Shown piece after piece: positions 17,732 to 29,597 of a DNA stretch of 64,000 bases. The position numbers were made by a program, and so were the translations under genes. The notes beneath the pieces were generated by a model. It was not told where the DNA came from, did not search any database, and was given only the letters and a program-made list of their open reading frames with translations. Source of the DNA: Prochlorococcus sp. AG-355-A09. Its GTDB lineage: Bacteria; Cyanobacteriota; Cyanobacteriia; PCC-6307; Cyanobiaceae. Each line of letters begins with the position of its first letter. Position 1 is the first letter of the stretch. Location of the stretch: contig QCDG01000011.1 in the NCBI GenBank assembly GCA_003280995.1, forward strand, positions 1 to 64,000, in the 5' to 3' direction.

Positions 17732-20563
17732 ATGCTAAAACTTTTGTTGGGAGATCCAAATACACGAAAGTTAAAGCGCTATCAACCAATAGTGGAAGAG
17801 ATAAATTTTTTAGAAGAAGAAATTTCTCTATTGACTGATGATGAGCTTAGAAAAGAAACTCAAAATCTAAAATCAATTATTTCAGCAGAATTAGATTTTA
17901 AAAAACAAAAAGAACTCCTAGAAGAATTTCTTCCTAAAGCCTTTGCAATCGTAAGAGAAGCAAGTAAACGTGTTCTTGATATGAGACACTTTGATGTTCA
18001 GTTAATAGGTGGGATGGTTTTAAATGAGTGTCAAATTGCTGAGATGAAGACTGGAGAGGGAAAAACTCTTGTCGCAACATTACCTTGTTATTTAAATGCT
18101 CTTACGGGGAAAGGTGTTCATGTTGTTACTGTAAATGATTATTTAGCTAGAAGGGATGCAGAGTGGATGGGACAAGTTCATCGTTTTTTAGGTTTATCCG
18201 TTGGTTTGATTCAGCAAGATATGAATCCAGTTGAGAGAAAGAAAAATTATGATTGTGATATAACTTATGCCACAAATTCAGAATTAGGATTTGATTATTT
18301 AAGAGATAATATGGCTACAGATATTAGTGAGGTAGTTCAAAGAAAATTTAATTACTGCGTAATTGATGAGGTTGATTCAATATTAATTGATGAAGCAAGA
18401 ACCCCTCTAATCATTTCTGGCCAAGTTGAAAGACCACAAGAAAAATACCAAAAAGCTGCAGAACTATCTTTGGAATTAGTTAAAGCAAAAGAATTAAGTA
18501 AAGACGGTATTGATCCCGAAGGCGATTATGAAGTTGATGAAAAACAGAGAAGTTGTATCTTAACTGATCAGGGTTTTGCAAAATGTGAAGAGTATTTGCG
18601 AGTTAATGATTTATATAATCCTCAAGATCCTTGGGCCCATTACATAACTAATGCTTTAAAAGCTAAAGAATTATTTATTAAAGATGTGAATTATATTATT
18701 AAGAACGATGAGGCTGTCATAGTTGATGAATTTACTGGTAGGGTAATGCCAGGAAGGCGTTGGAGTGATGGACAACATCAGGCAATAGAAGCGAAAGAGG
18801 GTCTTAAAATTCAGCCTGAGACTCAAACATTAGCATCTATAACTTATCAGAATTTTTTTCTTTTATATCCTGGTTTAGCAGGAATGACGGGAACTGCAAA
18901 AACTGAGGAGGTTGAATTTGAAAAAACTTATAAATTAGAATCAACAGTTATACCGACAAATCAAATAAGAAAGAGACAAGATTGGCCTGATCAAGTATTT
19001 AAGACAGAGATTGGTAAGTGGAAAGCCGTTGCTAAAGAAACTGCGCAAATTCATAGAGAAGGTAGACCCGTTTTAGTTGGTACCACAAGTGTTGAAAAAA
19101 GTGAATTATTAAGTTCACTTTTATCTGAAGAAAAAATCCCACATAATTTGTTAAATGCTAAGCCAGAGAACGTTGAACGTGAGGCAGAAATTGTTGCTCA
19201 GGCAGGAAGAGCAGGTGCTGTTACTATTGCAACTAATATGGCTGGAAGGGGAACAGATATAATTCTTGGCGGTAATAGTGACTATATGGCAAGGCTTAAA
19301 TTAAAAGAAATTTTAATTCCTTTGTTAGTCAAGCCTGATAATGAGCATAAGCCACCAATACCTAAACAAAGAAATTCAAAATCTAAGAGTGGTTTTTCTA
19401 CAAAAGTTGGTTCAAATTTGAAAAAGAACATTTCAAATTCTTCAACAAGTCTTTTCCCTTGCAAACTAGATGAAGCAGTTGAAAAAAAACTCTCTCTTTT
19501 ATCTGATGAACTTGTTAAAAATTGGGGAGATAGACAACTTTCTGTCTTGGAGCTTGATGACAGGATTGCTACAGCTGCAGAAAAAGCACCAACTGATGAT
19601 AATTTGATAAAGCTTTTGAGAGAATCTTTGTCTGATGTCAAAAAAGAATATGAAAACGTTTTGATTCATGAAGAAGAAAAAGTAAGAGAAGTTGGTGGTT
19701 TACATGTTATTGGCACTGAGAGACATGAATCAAGAAGAGTGGATAATCAACTTAGAGGAAGAGCTGGAAGACAAGGTGATCTTGGAAGTACAAGATTCTT
19801 TTTATCGTTAGATGATAATTTATTAAGGATTTTTGGAGGTGATAGAGTAGCAAATCTAATGAATGCTTTTAGAGTTGATGAAGATATGCCTATTGAGTCA
19901 GGAATGCTTACTAGGTCTCTAGAAAGTGCTCAAAAGAAAGTTGAAACCTACTATTACGATATTAGAAAACAAGTGTTTGAATACGATGAGGTAATGAACA
20001 ATCAAAGAAAAGCAGTTTATGGCGAAAGACTAAGAGTATTGAAGGGAATTGATTTAAAGAGACAAGTAATAGGATATGGAGAAAGAACAATGATTGAAAT
20101 TGTAGATGCTTATATTAATCCTGATCTTCCTCCTGAAGAATGGAATATTGATCAATTAATTTCTAAAGTCAAAGAATTTATATATTTATTAGATGATCTT
20201 AAGTCTGATGATATTAACTTACTATCAATAGAAGAATTAAAAAACTATCTTCAAGAGCAGTTGCGAATAGCTTATGATTTAAAGGAATCACAAATAGAAA
20301 AGATTCGTCCAGGATTAATGAGAGAAGCTGAAAGATTTTTCATTTTGCAGCAAATCGATAATTTATGGCGAGAACATCTTCAATCCATGGATTCCTTGAG
20401 GGAATCAGTCGGATTGAGAGGTTATGGTCAAAAAGATCCATTAATCGAATACAAAAACGAAGGATATGATATGTTTCTTGAAATGATGACTAATATGAGG
20501 AGAAATGTTATTTATTCAATGTTTATGTTTCAACCTAAAACTGATGTTGATGAAAAAAATTAG
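17732..20563 (+). CDS. secA: Preprotein translocase ATPase SecA
   Basis: The motor that pushes unfolded precursors through SecYEG in the plasma and thylakoid membranes. Walker A (MKTGEGKTL) is near residue 108, and the [15 protein letters not shown] motif is near 211. The second ATPase domain contains [10 protein letters not shown] and RGRAGRQGD. At 943 residues it is longer than the 901 of Escherichia coli because of an insertion of roughly 80-100 residues after [10 protein letters not shown] (about 530-630), a trait of cyanobacterial SecA. The C-terminus lacks the zinc-binding SecB-contact motif seen in proteobacteria. It converges on cysE. Confidence 0.97.
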   Translation: MLKLLLGDPNTRKLKRYQPIVEEINFLEEEISLLTDDELRKETQNLKSIISAELDFKKQKELLEEFLPKAFAIVREASKRVLDMRHFDVQLIGGMVLNECQIAEMKTGEGKTLVATLPCYLNALTGKGVHVVTVNDYLARRDAEWMGQVHRFLGLSVGLIQQDMNPVERKKNYDCDITYATNSELGFDYLRDNMATDISEVVQRKFNYCVIDEVDSILIDEARTPLIISGQVERPQEKYQKAAELSLELVKAKELSKDGIDPEGDYEVDEKQRSCILTDQGFAKCEEYLRVNDLYNPQDPWAHYITNALKAKELFIKDVNYIIKNDEAVIVDEFTGRVMPGRRWSDGQHQAIEAKEGLKIQPETQTLASITYQNFFLLYPGLAGMTGTAKTEEVEFEKTYKLESTVIPTNQIRKRQDWPDQVFKTEIGKWKAVAKETAQIHREGRPVLVGTTSVEKSELLSSLLSEEKIPHNLLNAKPENVEREAEIVAQAGRAGAVTIATNMAGRGTDIILGGNSDYMARLKLKEILIPLLVKPDNEHKPPIPKQRNSKSKSGFSTKVGSNLKKNISNSSTSLFPCKLDEAVEKKLSLLSDELVKNWGDRQLSVLELDDRIATAAEKAPTDDNLIKLLRESLSDVKKEYENVLIHEEEKVREVGGLHVIGTERHESRRVDNQLRGRAGRQGDLGSTRFFLSLDDNLLRIFGGDRVANLMNAFRVDEDMPIESGMLTRSLESAQKKVETYYYDIRKQVFEYDEVMNNQRKAVYGERLRVLKGIDLKRQVIGYGERTMIEIVDAYINPDLPPEEWNIDQLISKVKEFIYLLDDLKSDDINLLSIEELKNYLQEQLRIAYDLKESQIEKIRPGLMREAERFFILQQIDNLWREHLQSMDSLRESVGLRGYGQKDPLIEYKNEGYDMFLEMMTNMRRNVIYSMFMFQPKTDVDEKN

Positions 20564-20571
20564 ATAAATAC

Positions 20572-21309
20572 CTAATCATCTCCAAGAAATTCTATTATTT
20601 CCTTGTCTTTAAGATTTTGAGCGTCACCTAATTTAGAAATATCAATAGATTCTGAATTTACTAAACATTGAAGTGTTTTTTGTAATTTAAGAATTTCATT
20701 TTCAAGAAAGTCTATCCTGTCCATTAAATTTTTTATCACATTAGCTTCGGCATCTGGTAAAGCAGAGTGAGCTAATGGGTTCACCTTAACACCACTTTGA
20801 TGTACGACTCTGCCAGGAACTCCAACCACTGTACTATTTCCTTCAACATTTCTAACAACAACTGAACCTGCGCCAATACGAGTATTGGATCCTACTGTGA
20901 TGGATCCAAGAACCTTTGCACCTGCTCCAACTACAACATTTTCCATCAAGGTAGGATGCCTTTTTCCATGACTTTTACCAGTTCCTCCTAATGTAACTCC
21001 CTGATATAGCAGACAGTTATTTCCTATTTCAGCTGTTTCTCCAATTACAACTCCCATTCCATGATCTATGAAAACACGTTTACCAATTTTAGCTCCAGGA
21101 TGTATTTCAATTCCTGTTAACAATCTATTTGCATGACTTAACAAGCGTGGAATTAAAGGGATCTTTAGTTGCCATAATTTATGCGTAAACCTATGTATAA
21201 CTATTGATTGAAAGCCAGGGTAGCAAAGAAATATTTCTACTATTCCTCTAGCGGCGGGATCTCTCTCTCTGATAATTTCTATATCTGATTTAAAAGTTTT
21301 CAATATCAT
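20572..21309 (-). CDS. cysE: Serine O-acetyltransferase
   Basis: Acetylates serine to O-acetylserine, the carbon skeleton for cysteine. The 245 residues contain the N-terminal helical region followed by left-handed beta-helix hexapeptide repeats (IGKRVFIDHG, VIGETAEIG, VVGAGAKVLG) and the catalytic Asp/His pair in IDHGMG. It ends in a Glu/Lys-rich helix (about 195-245), longer than needed for catalysis. It follows the GntR regulator by only 3 bases, so the two are almost certainly one transcript. Confidence 0.96.
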   Translation of the reverse strand: MILKTFKSDIEIIRERDPAARGIVEIFLCYPGFQSIVIHRFTHKLWQLKIPLIPRLLSHANRLLTGIEIHPGAKIGKRVFIDHGMGVVIGETAEIGNNCLLYQGVTLGGTGKSHGKRHPTLMENVVVGAGAKVLGSITVGSNTRIGAGSVVVRNVEGNSTVVGVPGRVVHQSGVKVNPLAHSALPDAEANVIKNLMDRIDFLENEILKLQKTLQCLVNSESIDISKLGDAQNLKDKEIIEFLGDD

Positions 21310-21312
21310 AGT

Positions 21313-22299
21313 TTAATTAATAACTCCTATTTCTTTTTTTAATTGATTTATTGTTTCGATACTTAAATAATTTTTAGCACATATTATTTGAGGTAATCTC
21401 ATCAACTGAGAACGATTTTTTAATAATGTGTTTTCTACAACTGATAAACTAGGTCCATCACACACTATATGATTCGAAGCCTTTAAAAGAGAGAGTAATC
21501 TACTGTTATTGTCTGAGATTGCCGTCATAAGCATTAATTCACTACCGCGCATGCTATGTATAATGACTTCTGCTGCTCTCAATAAACCAGGACTTATGCT
21601 AACAATACCTACACAACTTCCAGTATTTAATTCCTTGAGAATTTTTAATTCCTTTTGAAAGTCGCTCAAGTCAACTGCAATAGCGCGAACTCCATGTTGC
21701 TTAGCAACTTTTTCTAGAGGCTGTAAAAAATATCTGCTTGTTACAATCGTACCATTATTTGAATTACTCAAAACTTTTTCTAATTCTTCCATGGGAACAA
21801 CTTCTACTGGTACATTAACCGTTGTAGAAAGGTCTTCTGCTATTAACATAGAAGCTCCAATATCTTCTCTAGGAGTACTGACTATGATTCTTGATCCGCA
21901 CTTAATACGCCAATTAATTTCATTGTTCAATATCTCTCTCGTTTCTTGTAAAGTGAATCCAAGACTTATTAAGTTGTCAATTACCTTCTTTGCTTCTTGA
22001 TCAGGTGCTTTACTTACTTTATCTTTTGAATAAAGTGATTTTGTAAATTCTTTTTTGGTAAGGTTATCTCTTACATAGATACCTGATCCAGCTATTGCTT
22101 CAACTACCCCATCCATTTCCAATTGTCTATAAACTTTGCTTATAGTATTTCGATGAAGTCCAGTCTGCATTGCAAGTTGTCTTGTACTTGGAAGTCTGTG
22201 TCCTGGGGGATAATGTCTTGCTGCAATTGCGAAACAAATTTGATTATTTAGTTGAGTAGATGCTGGTATATCACTTTCTTGTTGAATATGGAATCTCAC
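21313..22299 (-). CDS. GntR-type transcriptional regulator with uncharacterised effector domain
   Basis: The first about 75 residues are a GntR winged helix: PPGHRLPSTRQLAMQTG followed by the recognition helix RNTISKVYRQLE and wing GIYVRDN. The remaining about 250 residues do not match the common FadR, HutC or aminotransferase-like (MocR) effector domains by eye; they have alternating hydrophobic strands and helices, as in a Rossmann-like or periplasmic-binding-like fold. It is a rare transcription factor in such a small genome and is placed 3 bases ahead of cysE, which suggests, but does not prove, a link to sulfur or cysteine supply. Confidence 0.8.
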   Translation of the reverse strand: MRFHIQQESDIPASTQLNNQICFAIAARHYPPGHRLPSTRQLAMQTGLHRNTISKVYRQLEMDGVVEAIAGSGIYVRDNLTKKEFTKSLYSKDKVSKAPDQEAKKVIDNLISLGFTLQETREILNNEINWRIKCGSRIIVSTPREDIGASMLIAEDLSTTVNVPVEVVPMEELEKVLSNSNNGTIVTSRYFLQPLEKVAKQHGVRAIAVDLSDFQKELKILKELNTGSCVGIVSISPGLLRAAEVIIHSMRGSELMLMTAISDNNSRLLSLLKASNHIVCDGPSLSVVENTLLKNRSQLMRLPQIICAKNYLSIETINQLKKEIGVIN

Positions 22300-22337
22300 T
22301 TTAGAAAAATCCTGAATAATTTAATTTATTAATATAG

Positions 22338-22357
22338 TGACACTTTAACATCCGTCA
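22338..22357. promoter_or_regulatory. Inverted repeat ahead of the GntR-cysE pair
   Basis: TGAC and GTCA arms, separated by 12 bases and embedded in AT-rich sequence with partly matching flanks (ATA and TAT), lie 39-58 bases upstream of the GntR start. It could be an autoregulatory operator; the arms are short, so chance is possible. Confidence 0.25.
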
Positions 22358-22377
22358 TATTTTTTGATAACAATTTA

Positions 22378-22950
22378 TCACCCATCATCTTTTTTAAGAA
22401 GAGGGGTTTTGCGAGGGCTTAAAAACATAATCATGTTTCTCCCTTCTCTTTTTGGTTTTTGTTGAACTTCTGATTGCTCTTCTAAATCATTAGCCATTTT
22501 TAAAAGAAGTGTCTCAGCTAAATTGGAGTGTTGAATTTCTCTTCCCCTAAAAATTACAGTGCATTTTACCTTATCTCCCGATTTTAGAAATTTAGTAGCT
22601 TGACCAATTCGAACATCATAATCGTGCTTGTCAATTTTATACCTCATTTTTACTTCTTTTACTTCTGTTTGATGAGATTTTTTCCTTGCTTCTTTAGCTT
22701 TTTTTTCTTGTTCAAATTTATATTTACCGTAGTCCATGATTCTACAAACAGGAGGATTGGCTTTTTCGCTGACCAAAACTAAATCAAGTTCTCTTTGAGA
22801 TGCTATTTCTAATGCTTTTAATCTATCTATGACTCCTAATTGTTTTCCATCTGAATCAACGACTCTCAATTGAGGGTATTTTATTCTTTCGTTTATATTT
22901 GGTAGCTCTCTAACCGGAGCTCTTCTGTCAAATCGTGGGCGTGGGGGCAT
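22378..22950 (-). CDS. infC: Translation initiation factor IF-3
   Basis: Binds the 30S subunit, enforces start-codon fidelity and prevents premature 50S joining. The 190 residues have an N-terminal domain ([20 protein letters not shown]), the family signature [13 protein letters not shown] near residue 70, a Lys-rich linker helix and a C-terminal domain with [13 protein letters not shown] and FRGREI. The gene starts with a normal ATG, so the AUU-based autoregulation known from Escherichia coli infC is not apparent here. It lies between miaA and the GntR gene on the same strand. Confidence 0.97.
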   Translation of the reverse strand: MPPRPRFDRRAPVRELPNINERIKYPQLRVVDSDGKQLGVIDRLKALEIASQRELDLVLVSEKANPPVCRIMDYGKYKFEQEKKAKEARKKSHQTEVKEVKMRYKIDKHDYDVRIGQATKFLKSGDKVKCTVIFRGREIQHSNLAETLLLKMANDLEEQSEVQQKPKREGRNMIMFLSPRKTPLLKKDDG

Positions 22951-23003
22951 TCAGTTAATTAAATAAATTGATTGGATGATGAACAAAATCTATTTTTATA
23001 AAG

Positions 23004-23903
23004 TTAGCTTAAAAAAGACTCTATTTTAATTATTGCATCTTTTAGCAGGTTTTTGTTATTAAGCCAAAGAGGATTATTTTTATTACGGAACCAAGTTTTT
23101 TGTCGTTTGGCAAATTGGATTGTTTTTTGCGTAGTCATTTCAATCGCTTTGTCAATTGTTGAACTGTTATTTAAAACATCCCTAGCTTCTCGATAACCAA
23201 TGGTTTCTAATATTGGCAAATCAAATCCGTATTTAGTGATAAGGTGTTTGGTCTCCTCAATAATTCCAGATAAAAACATATTTTTTGTTCTTTGTAAAAT
23301 TCTTTCTTTTAAATTATCTCTATCTAATCCAAGCTCTAGGATTTTCCAGTTAGGAGGCTTCTGTACCTTCAGTGTTGATAAAGGTTGACCTGTTACATAG
23401 AAGACTTCTAAAGCTCTTATTGTTCTAATTTGGTCAGCAAAATTGATTTTTTTTGTTGATAATGGATCACAAATCTTTAACAGGTCCCAACATTTTTCTT
23501 GGCCAAGTTCTTCTAATTGTCTTCTGAAATTATTTTGAGGAGGGACATCTGGTACAAAAAATCCTTTTGTTATTGAGTTCATATATAACCCACTTCCTCC
23601 AACAAGAAAAGGTAAATTATCTTGTTTAATTTCTCTCTTAATAGATTTTTGAGCAATTTCTTGAAATTGCTTTACATTTATTGGGTTTATTGGTTCCTCA
23701 ATATCTATTAAAAAATGCTTTATTTTTTTTTGTTGGATTTTAGATGGTTTGGCTGTTCCAATATCCATGGACTTATAAATTTGCCTTGAATCGATATTGT
23801 GTATATGAGTTTTAAAATATTCTGCAATTTCAATGGCTAATTCTGTTTTGCCACTTGCAGTAGGCCCAATTAAAATTATTACATGAGGTAGATACGAAGA
23901 CAT
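23004..23903 (-). CDS. miaA: tRNA dimethylallyltransferase
   Basis: Adds a dimethylallyl group to A37 of tRNAs that read codons beginning with U. The P-loop GPTASGKT is at residues 13-20, followed by the substrate motifs [16 protein letters not shown] (about 39-54) and the catalytic-site segment [10 protein letters not shown]. At 299 residues it is of normal length, and the C-terminal [14 protein letters not shown] motif is present. It lies 53 bases before infC on the same strand and is divergent from gyrB. Confidence 0.97.
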   Translation of the reverse strand: MSSYLPHVIILIGPTASGKTELAIEIAEYFKTHIHNIDSRQIYKSMDIGTAKPSKIQQKKIKHFLIDIEEPINPINVKQFQEIAQKSIKREIKQDNLPFLVGGSGLYMNSITKGFFVPDVPPQNNFRRQLEELGQEKCWDLLKICDPLSTKKINFADQIRTIRALEVFYVTGQPLSTLKVQKPPNWKILELGLDRDNLKERILQRTKNMFLSGIIEETKHLITKYGFDLPILETIGYREARDVLNNSSTIDKAIEMTTQKTIQFAKRQKTWFRNKNNPLWLNNKNLLKDAIIKIESFLS

Positions 23904-24007
23904 ATGAATTTCTGAAGAAAAAAATATTAGCTATATAATTAAAGTGATTAAATTTTTCATGCACTTCGAGCCTTTATCTTATTGCGGTGGTAAGTTTAAT
24001 GAAATAC

Positions 24008-24031
24008 CTTTTAAAAATAACATTTTAAAAG
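24008..24031. repeat. Inverted repeat in the gyrB leader
   Basis: CTTTTAAAA and TTTTAAAAG are perfect 9-base arms around a 6-base spacer, ending 20 bases before the gyrB ATG. It could form a weak AU hairpin near the start or be a binding site. AT-only palindromes are frequent here, so the assignment is tentative. Confidence 0.35.
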
Positions 24032-24051
24032 TCTAATATTTTTTATATTAA

Positions 24052-26345
<2,294 letters not shown>

Positions 26346-26348
26346 AAT

Positions 26349-26714
26349 TTGGATTTTAGTTCAATAATTATAATTTTACTCGGTAGTACTTTTGGATTAA
26401 TACTGCGAATATTAATACAAAATAATTTTAAAAAAAGTATAGGTTTTGATATTCAAAATACTTCGATAGTGAATTTTTTATCATCTTTTCTATTAGGAAT
26501 TTTAGTAGCTTTAAACTTTACTAATAACGAAATATTAGTTTTATTTTATACTGGTTTTTTAGGATGTTTTAGTACATTTTCTTCCTTTATATATCAACTA
26601 TTTATCCTATTTAAAAAGAGAAAATTCCTCAGATTGTTTTTTCACTATATTGAAGTGATAATTTTTTCATTCTTTTTCTTTTATTTAGGTTATTTTGTTA
26701 TTCAGTTTTTTTAA
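26349..26714 (+). CDS. crcB: Fluoride channel subunit CrcB (first copy)
   Basis: Fluc/CrcB proteins are four-helix fluoride channels that act as dual-topology dimers. The 121 residues have four hydrophobic segments. The polar-track asparagine is N42 in IVNFLSSFLLG, and the phenylalanine box is STFSSF (F77 and F80) after the TGFLGCF turn, so the pore residues are conserved. The start appears to be TTG at 26349, 3 bases after the previous stop. It overlaps the second crcB by 20 bases. No fluoride riboswitch is visible upstream. Confidence 0.85.
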   Translation: MDFSSIIIILLGSTFGLILRILIQNNFKKSIGFDIQNTSIVNFLSSFLLGILVALNFTNNEILVLFYTGFLGCFSTFSSFIYQLFILFKKRKFLRLFFHYIEVIIFSFFFFYLGYFVIQFF

Positions 26715-27045
26715 ATTGAAAATAAATAATTTTATTTGTATTCTTCTAGCTGCTTACCTAGCTACTTTTTTAAGATTAACTATAAATCATAATTTTTTGA
26801 TTTCAATAGTTGGATCCTTTTTGGTCGGTTTTTTTATTAGAAGAAAATTAAGTTATTCAAATGAGAAAATTTTATTGAGTGGTTTTTTTTCTTGCTTTAC
26901 ATCATTTAGCGGATTTATATACTTTTTGTACAAAATTTTAAATCAAGGGGATTGGATAAAATTTATAGTTTTTTTTAATTTAACTATCATAGTAAATTTA
27001 TTAACAATGCTTTTTGGGTTCTGGATAAGTAGAAAAATTACTTAG
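26695..27045 (+). CDS. crcB: CrcB-like fluoride channel subunit (second, diverged copy)
   Basis: The tandem partner of the preceding CrcB, 116 residues with four hydrophobic segments. The phenylalanine box survives as TSFSGF (F71 and F74), but the position of the pore asparagine is occupied by serine (S37 in LISIVGSFLVG). Such paired genes elsewhere make heterodimers with opposite membrane orientations. The TTG start at 26695 lies inside the first gene; a later start would remove part of helix 1. Translation is likely coupled. Together the pair sits between the gyrB unit and mgtE. Confidence 0.75.
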   Translation: MLFSFFKLKINNFICILLAAYLATFLRLTINHNFLISIVGSFLVGFFIRRKLSYSNEKILLSGFFSCFTSFSGFIYFLYKILNQGDWIKFIVFFNLTIIVNLLTMLFGFWISRKIT

Positions 27046-27088
27046 ATTTCATATAATAGTGTTGTCACTTTGATAAGGGATTATATTT

Positions 27089-28495
27089 ATGAATGAAAAT
27101 AATTTTGAAACAGTTACATCGTCATCTTCAGATTTAAGTACAAGAGAAAATATTACTATTCAACTTGAGGAATTGCTAATCGCAGGAAATTATGATGAGG
27201 CAAAGTTACTTTTAGTTCCTTCCCAACCTGTTGATATTGCAGATGCTATTGGAAGCCTTCCGCTAATATTGCAGGCATTGGCATTTCGATTATTAAAGAA
27301 AAATGAAGCAATTGAGGTTTATGAATATTTAGATCCAGTAGTTCAGCAAACTTTATTAGAAAGACTTCGTTCAGGAGAGGTTTTAGAAATCGTTGAAAAA
27401 ATGTCTCCGGATGATAGGGTTCAACTCTTTGATGAATTACCTGCAAAAGTTGTACGAAAATTTTTGTCTGCTCTTAGTCCTGGGGAAAGGAAAGTAACAG
27501 CTGAATTACTTGGATATGAACCTGAAACTGCCGGAAGATTAATGACAACTGAATTTATAGACCTTAAAGAGATGCAAACAGCAGCTGATGCTCTTTCTTT
27601 AGTTAGAAAAAGAGCCCCATTTACTGAAACTATTTACAGCTTATATGTCACAGATAAAGAAAGACATTTAACTGGTATTCTTTCTTTGAGAGATCTTGTA
27701 ACTGCTGATCCCTCTAAGCCAATTGGTGACGTTATGACAAGAGATGTAGTTAATATCTCAACTAATACGAATCAAGAAGAGGTTGCTAGAGCAATACAAA
27801 GATATGATTTTTTAGCTCTACCAGTCGTCGATAAAGAAAAAAGGCTAGTTGGGATAGTAACTGTTGATGATCTAATTGATGTCATAGAACAAGAAGCAAC
27901 AAGAGACATTTACGCAGCTGGGGCAGTACAACCTGGGGATGAAGATGACTATTTCCAAAGTAGTTTGTTTACGATTGCTCGAAGAAGAATTTTATGGTTA
28001 TTAATTTTGGTTTTAGCAAATGGTTTAACGACAAAGGTTATAGCTATGAATGATCAAATATTAAAAGAAATAGTCTTATTAGCTGCATTTATTCCATTAC
28101 TTATCGGTACTGGTGGAAATGTTGGTGCTCAAAGTTCCACGGTTGTCATTAGAGGTTTAAGTACTCAAAAATTGAAGTCTCTGGGTGCTATTAAGGCAGT
28201 AATTAAGGAGGCAATTACAGGCGCTCTTTTAGGCGTTTTTATGATGCTTGTAGTATTTCCCTTCGCTTGGTGGCAAGGAGAAGGGCCCTTAATTGCTTCA
28301 GCGGTTGGAATAAGTTTAATATCCATAACAACTTTAGCTGCTACAACAGGAGCGATCCTCCCTTTGTTGTTTGACAGAATGAAATTAGATCCAGCCTTAA
28401 TGTCCTCTCCTTTCATTACAACCGTTACTGATATTGCTGGTGTATTTATTTATCTCAGTACAGCAAAATGGCTGTTAAACTCATCATTGGCCTAA
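27089..28495 (+). CDS. mgtE: Magnesium transporter MgtE
   Basis: A magnesium-gated cation channel in the plasma membrane. The 468 residues follow the MgtE layout: an N-terminal helical MgtE-N domain with SPDDRVQLFDELP (about 105-117), a pair of CBS domains (about 150-275, with DVMTRDVVNI and GIVTVDDLIDVIE), then five transmembrane helices with the pore signature PLLIGTGGNVGAQSS. A ribosome-binding site AAGGGA lies just before the start. An inverted repeat plus T-run follows the gene. Confidence 0.96.
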   Translation: MNENNFETVTSSSSDLSTRENITIQLEELLIAGNYDEAKLLLVPSQPVDIADAIGSLPLILQALAFRLLKKNEAIEVYEYLDPVVQQTLLERLRSGEVLEIVEKMSPDDRVQLFDELPAKVVRKFLSALSPGERKVTAELLGYEPETAGRLMTTEFIDLKEMQTAADALSLVRKRAPFTETIYSLYVTDKERHLTGILSLRDLVTADPSKPIGDVMTRDVVNISTNTNQEEVARAIQRYDFLALPVVDKEKRLVGIVTVDDLIDVIEQEATRDIYAAGAVQPGDEDDYFQSSLFTIARRRILWLLILVLANGLTTKVIAMNDQILKEIVLLAAFIPLLIGTGGNVGAQSSTVVIRGLSTQKLKSLGAIKAVIKEAITGALLGVFMMLVVFPFAWWQGEGPLIASAVGISLISITTLAATTGAILPLLFDRMKLDPALMSSPFITTVTDIAGVFIYLSTAKWLLNSSLA

Positions 28496-28515
28496 ATTCA
28501 CTAGGTATTTATTCT

Positions 28516-28542
28516 CATTTTTGTAAAAATGTGGATTTTTTT
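28516..28542 (+). terminator. Terminator-like hairpin after mgtE
   Basis: CATTTT-TGTA-AAAATG forms a 6-base stem with a 4-base loop (28516-28531), and after four bases a run of seven T (28536-28542) follows. The stem is AT-rich and so weak. It would separate the gyrB-to-mgtE unit from the sigma factor gene that starts 20 bases later. Confidence 0.4.
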
Positions 28543-28562
28543 GTTTAACTTTACATTTCTTA

Positions 28563-29597
28563 ATGGTATTGTTTACAAAACATCATTCAACTTTCATGTC
28601 TTCTGAAACAATAAGTGAAAATAAACTAGCATCAATCGCGAGCATAAAAGCTAGTAATGATGTTGATCTTGTTCGGTCATACTTAAGGGACATAGGAAGA
28701 GTTCCATTACTATCTCATGAACAAGAAATTACTCTAGGTAGACAAGTTCAAGAGTATATGGAAGTTGAAAGAGCAGAATCAGAAATTATTGAACTAACAG
28801 GAGATAAGCCAAGTATTGATGAGTTATCGACCAAATTAAATTTATCTTCCTCCATAATAAAAAAAAGATTGAGGGCTGGACAGAGAGCTAAAGAAAGAAT
28901 GGTCGCAGCGAATTTAAGATTGGTAGTAAGCGTTGCAAAAAAATATACAAAAAGAAATATGGAACTTTTAGATTTAATTCAAGAGGGAACTATAGGATTG
29001 GTCAGAGGAGTTGAAAAATTTGATCCAGCCAGAGGTTACAAGTTTTCAACATATGCATACTGGTGGATTAGACAAGGTATTACGAGAGCAATAGCTGAAA
29101 AAAGTCGGGCAATAAGGCTACCAATTCACATTACTGAAATGTTGAATAAGTTAAAAAAAGGTCAAAGAGAGCTCAGCCAAGAAATGTCTAGAACTCCAAC
29201 TGTTAGTGAACTTGCAAAATACGTAGAGCTTCCTGAAGATGACGTTAAAGATTTGATGTGCAAAGCTGGACAGCCAGTAAGTCTTGAAACCAAAGTTGGA
29301 GATGGTGAAGATACTGTTTTATTAGATTTACTTGCAGGGGGTGAGGATTTGCCAGACGAACAAATAGAGATGGATTGTATGAGAGGTGATCTGCATTCTC
29401 TTTTACATCAATTGCCTGATTTGCAATGTAGAGTTTTAAGAATGAGATATGGAATGGATGGTGATGAGCCAATGTCTCTTACAGGTATAGGTAGGGTTCT
29501 AGGGATAAGTAGGGATCGAGTAAGAAACCTAGAAAGAGATGGATTAAGAGGTTTGAGAAGACTTAGTGATAATGTGGAAGCTTATTTTGTTTCTTGA
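28563..29597 (+). CDS. Group 2 sigma-70 family RNA polymerase sigma factor
   Basis: An alternative, RpoD-related sigma factor. Region 1.2 is RDIGRVPLLSHEQEITLGRQ; region 2 contains AANLRLVVSVAKKY, DLIQEGTIGLVRGVEKFDP and the promoter-melting YWWIRQGITRAI; region 3 follows; and the region 4.2 helix-turn-helix is LTGIGRVLGISRDRVRNLE. It lacks the long acidic region 1.1 and non-conserved insert of primary sigma factors, which places it in the group 2 class of cyanobacteria. An internal ATG at 28596 is an equally possible start. Its last 16 bases overlap the convergent hydrolase gene. Which numbered sigma it is cannot be settled here. Confidence 0.93.
   Translation: MVLFTKHHSTFMSSETISENKLASIASIKASNDVDLVRSYLRDIGRVPLLSHEQEITLGRQVQEYMEVERAESEIIELTGDKPSIDELSTKLNLSSSIIKKRLRAGQRAKERMVAANLRLVVSVAKKYTKRNMELLDLIQEGTIGLVRGVEKFDPARGYKFSTYAYWWIRQGITRAIAEKSRAIRLPIHITEMLNKLKKGQRELSQEMSRTPTVSELAKYVELPEDDVKDLMCKAGQPVSLETKVGDGEDTVLLDLLAGGEDLPDEQIEMDCMRGDLHSLLHQLPDLQCRVLRMRYGMDGDEPMSLTGIGRVLGISRDRVRNLERDGLRGLRRLSDNVEAYFVS

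Noticed and set aside
19282..19641. A 119-residue open frame on the minus strand inside secA
   Set aside because: It lies wholly within the well-supported secA coding region, over its low-complexity insertion, and has Ser-rich composition typical of a reverse-frame shadow.
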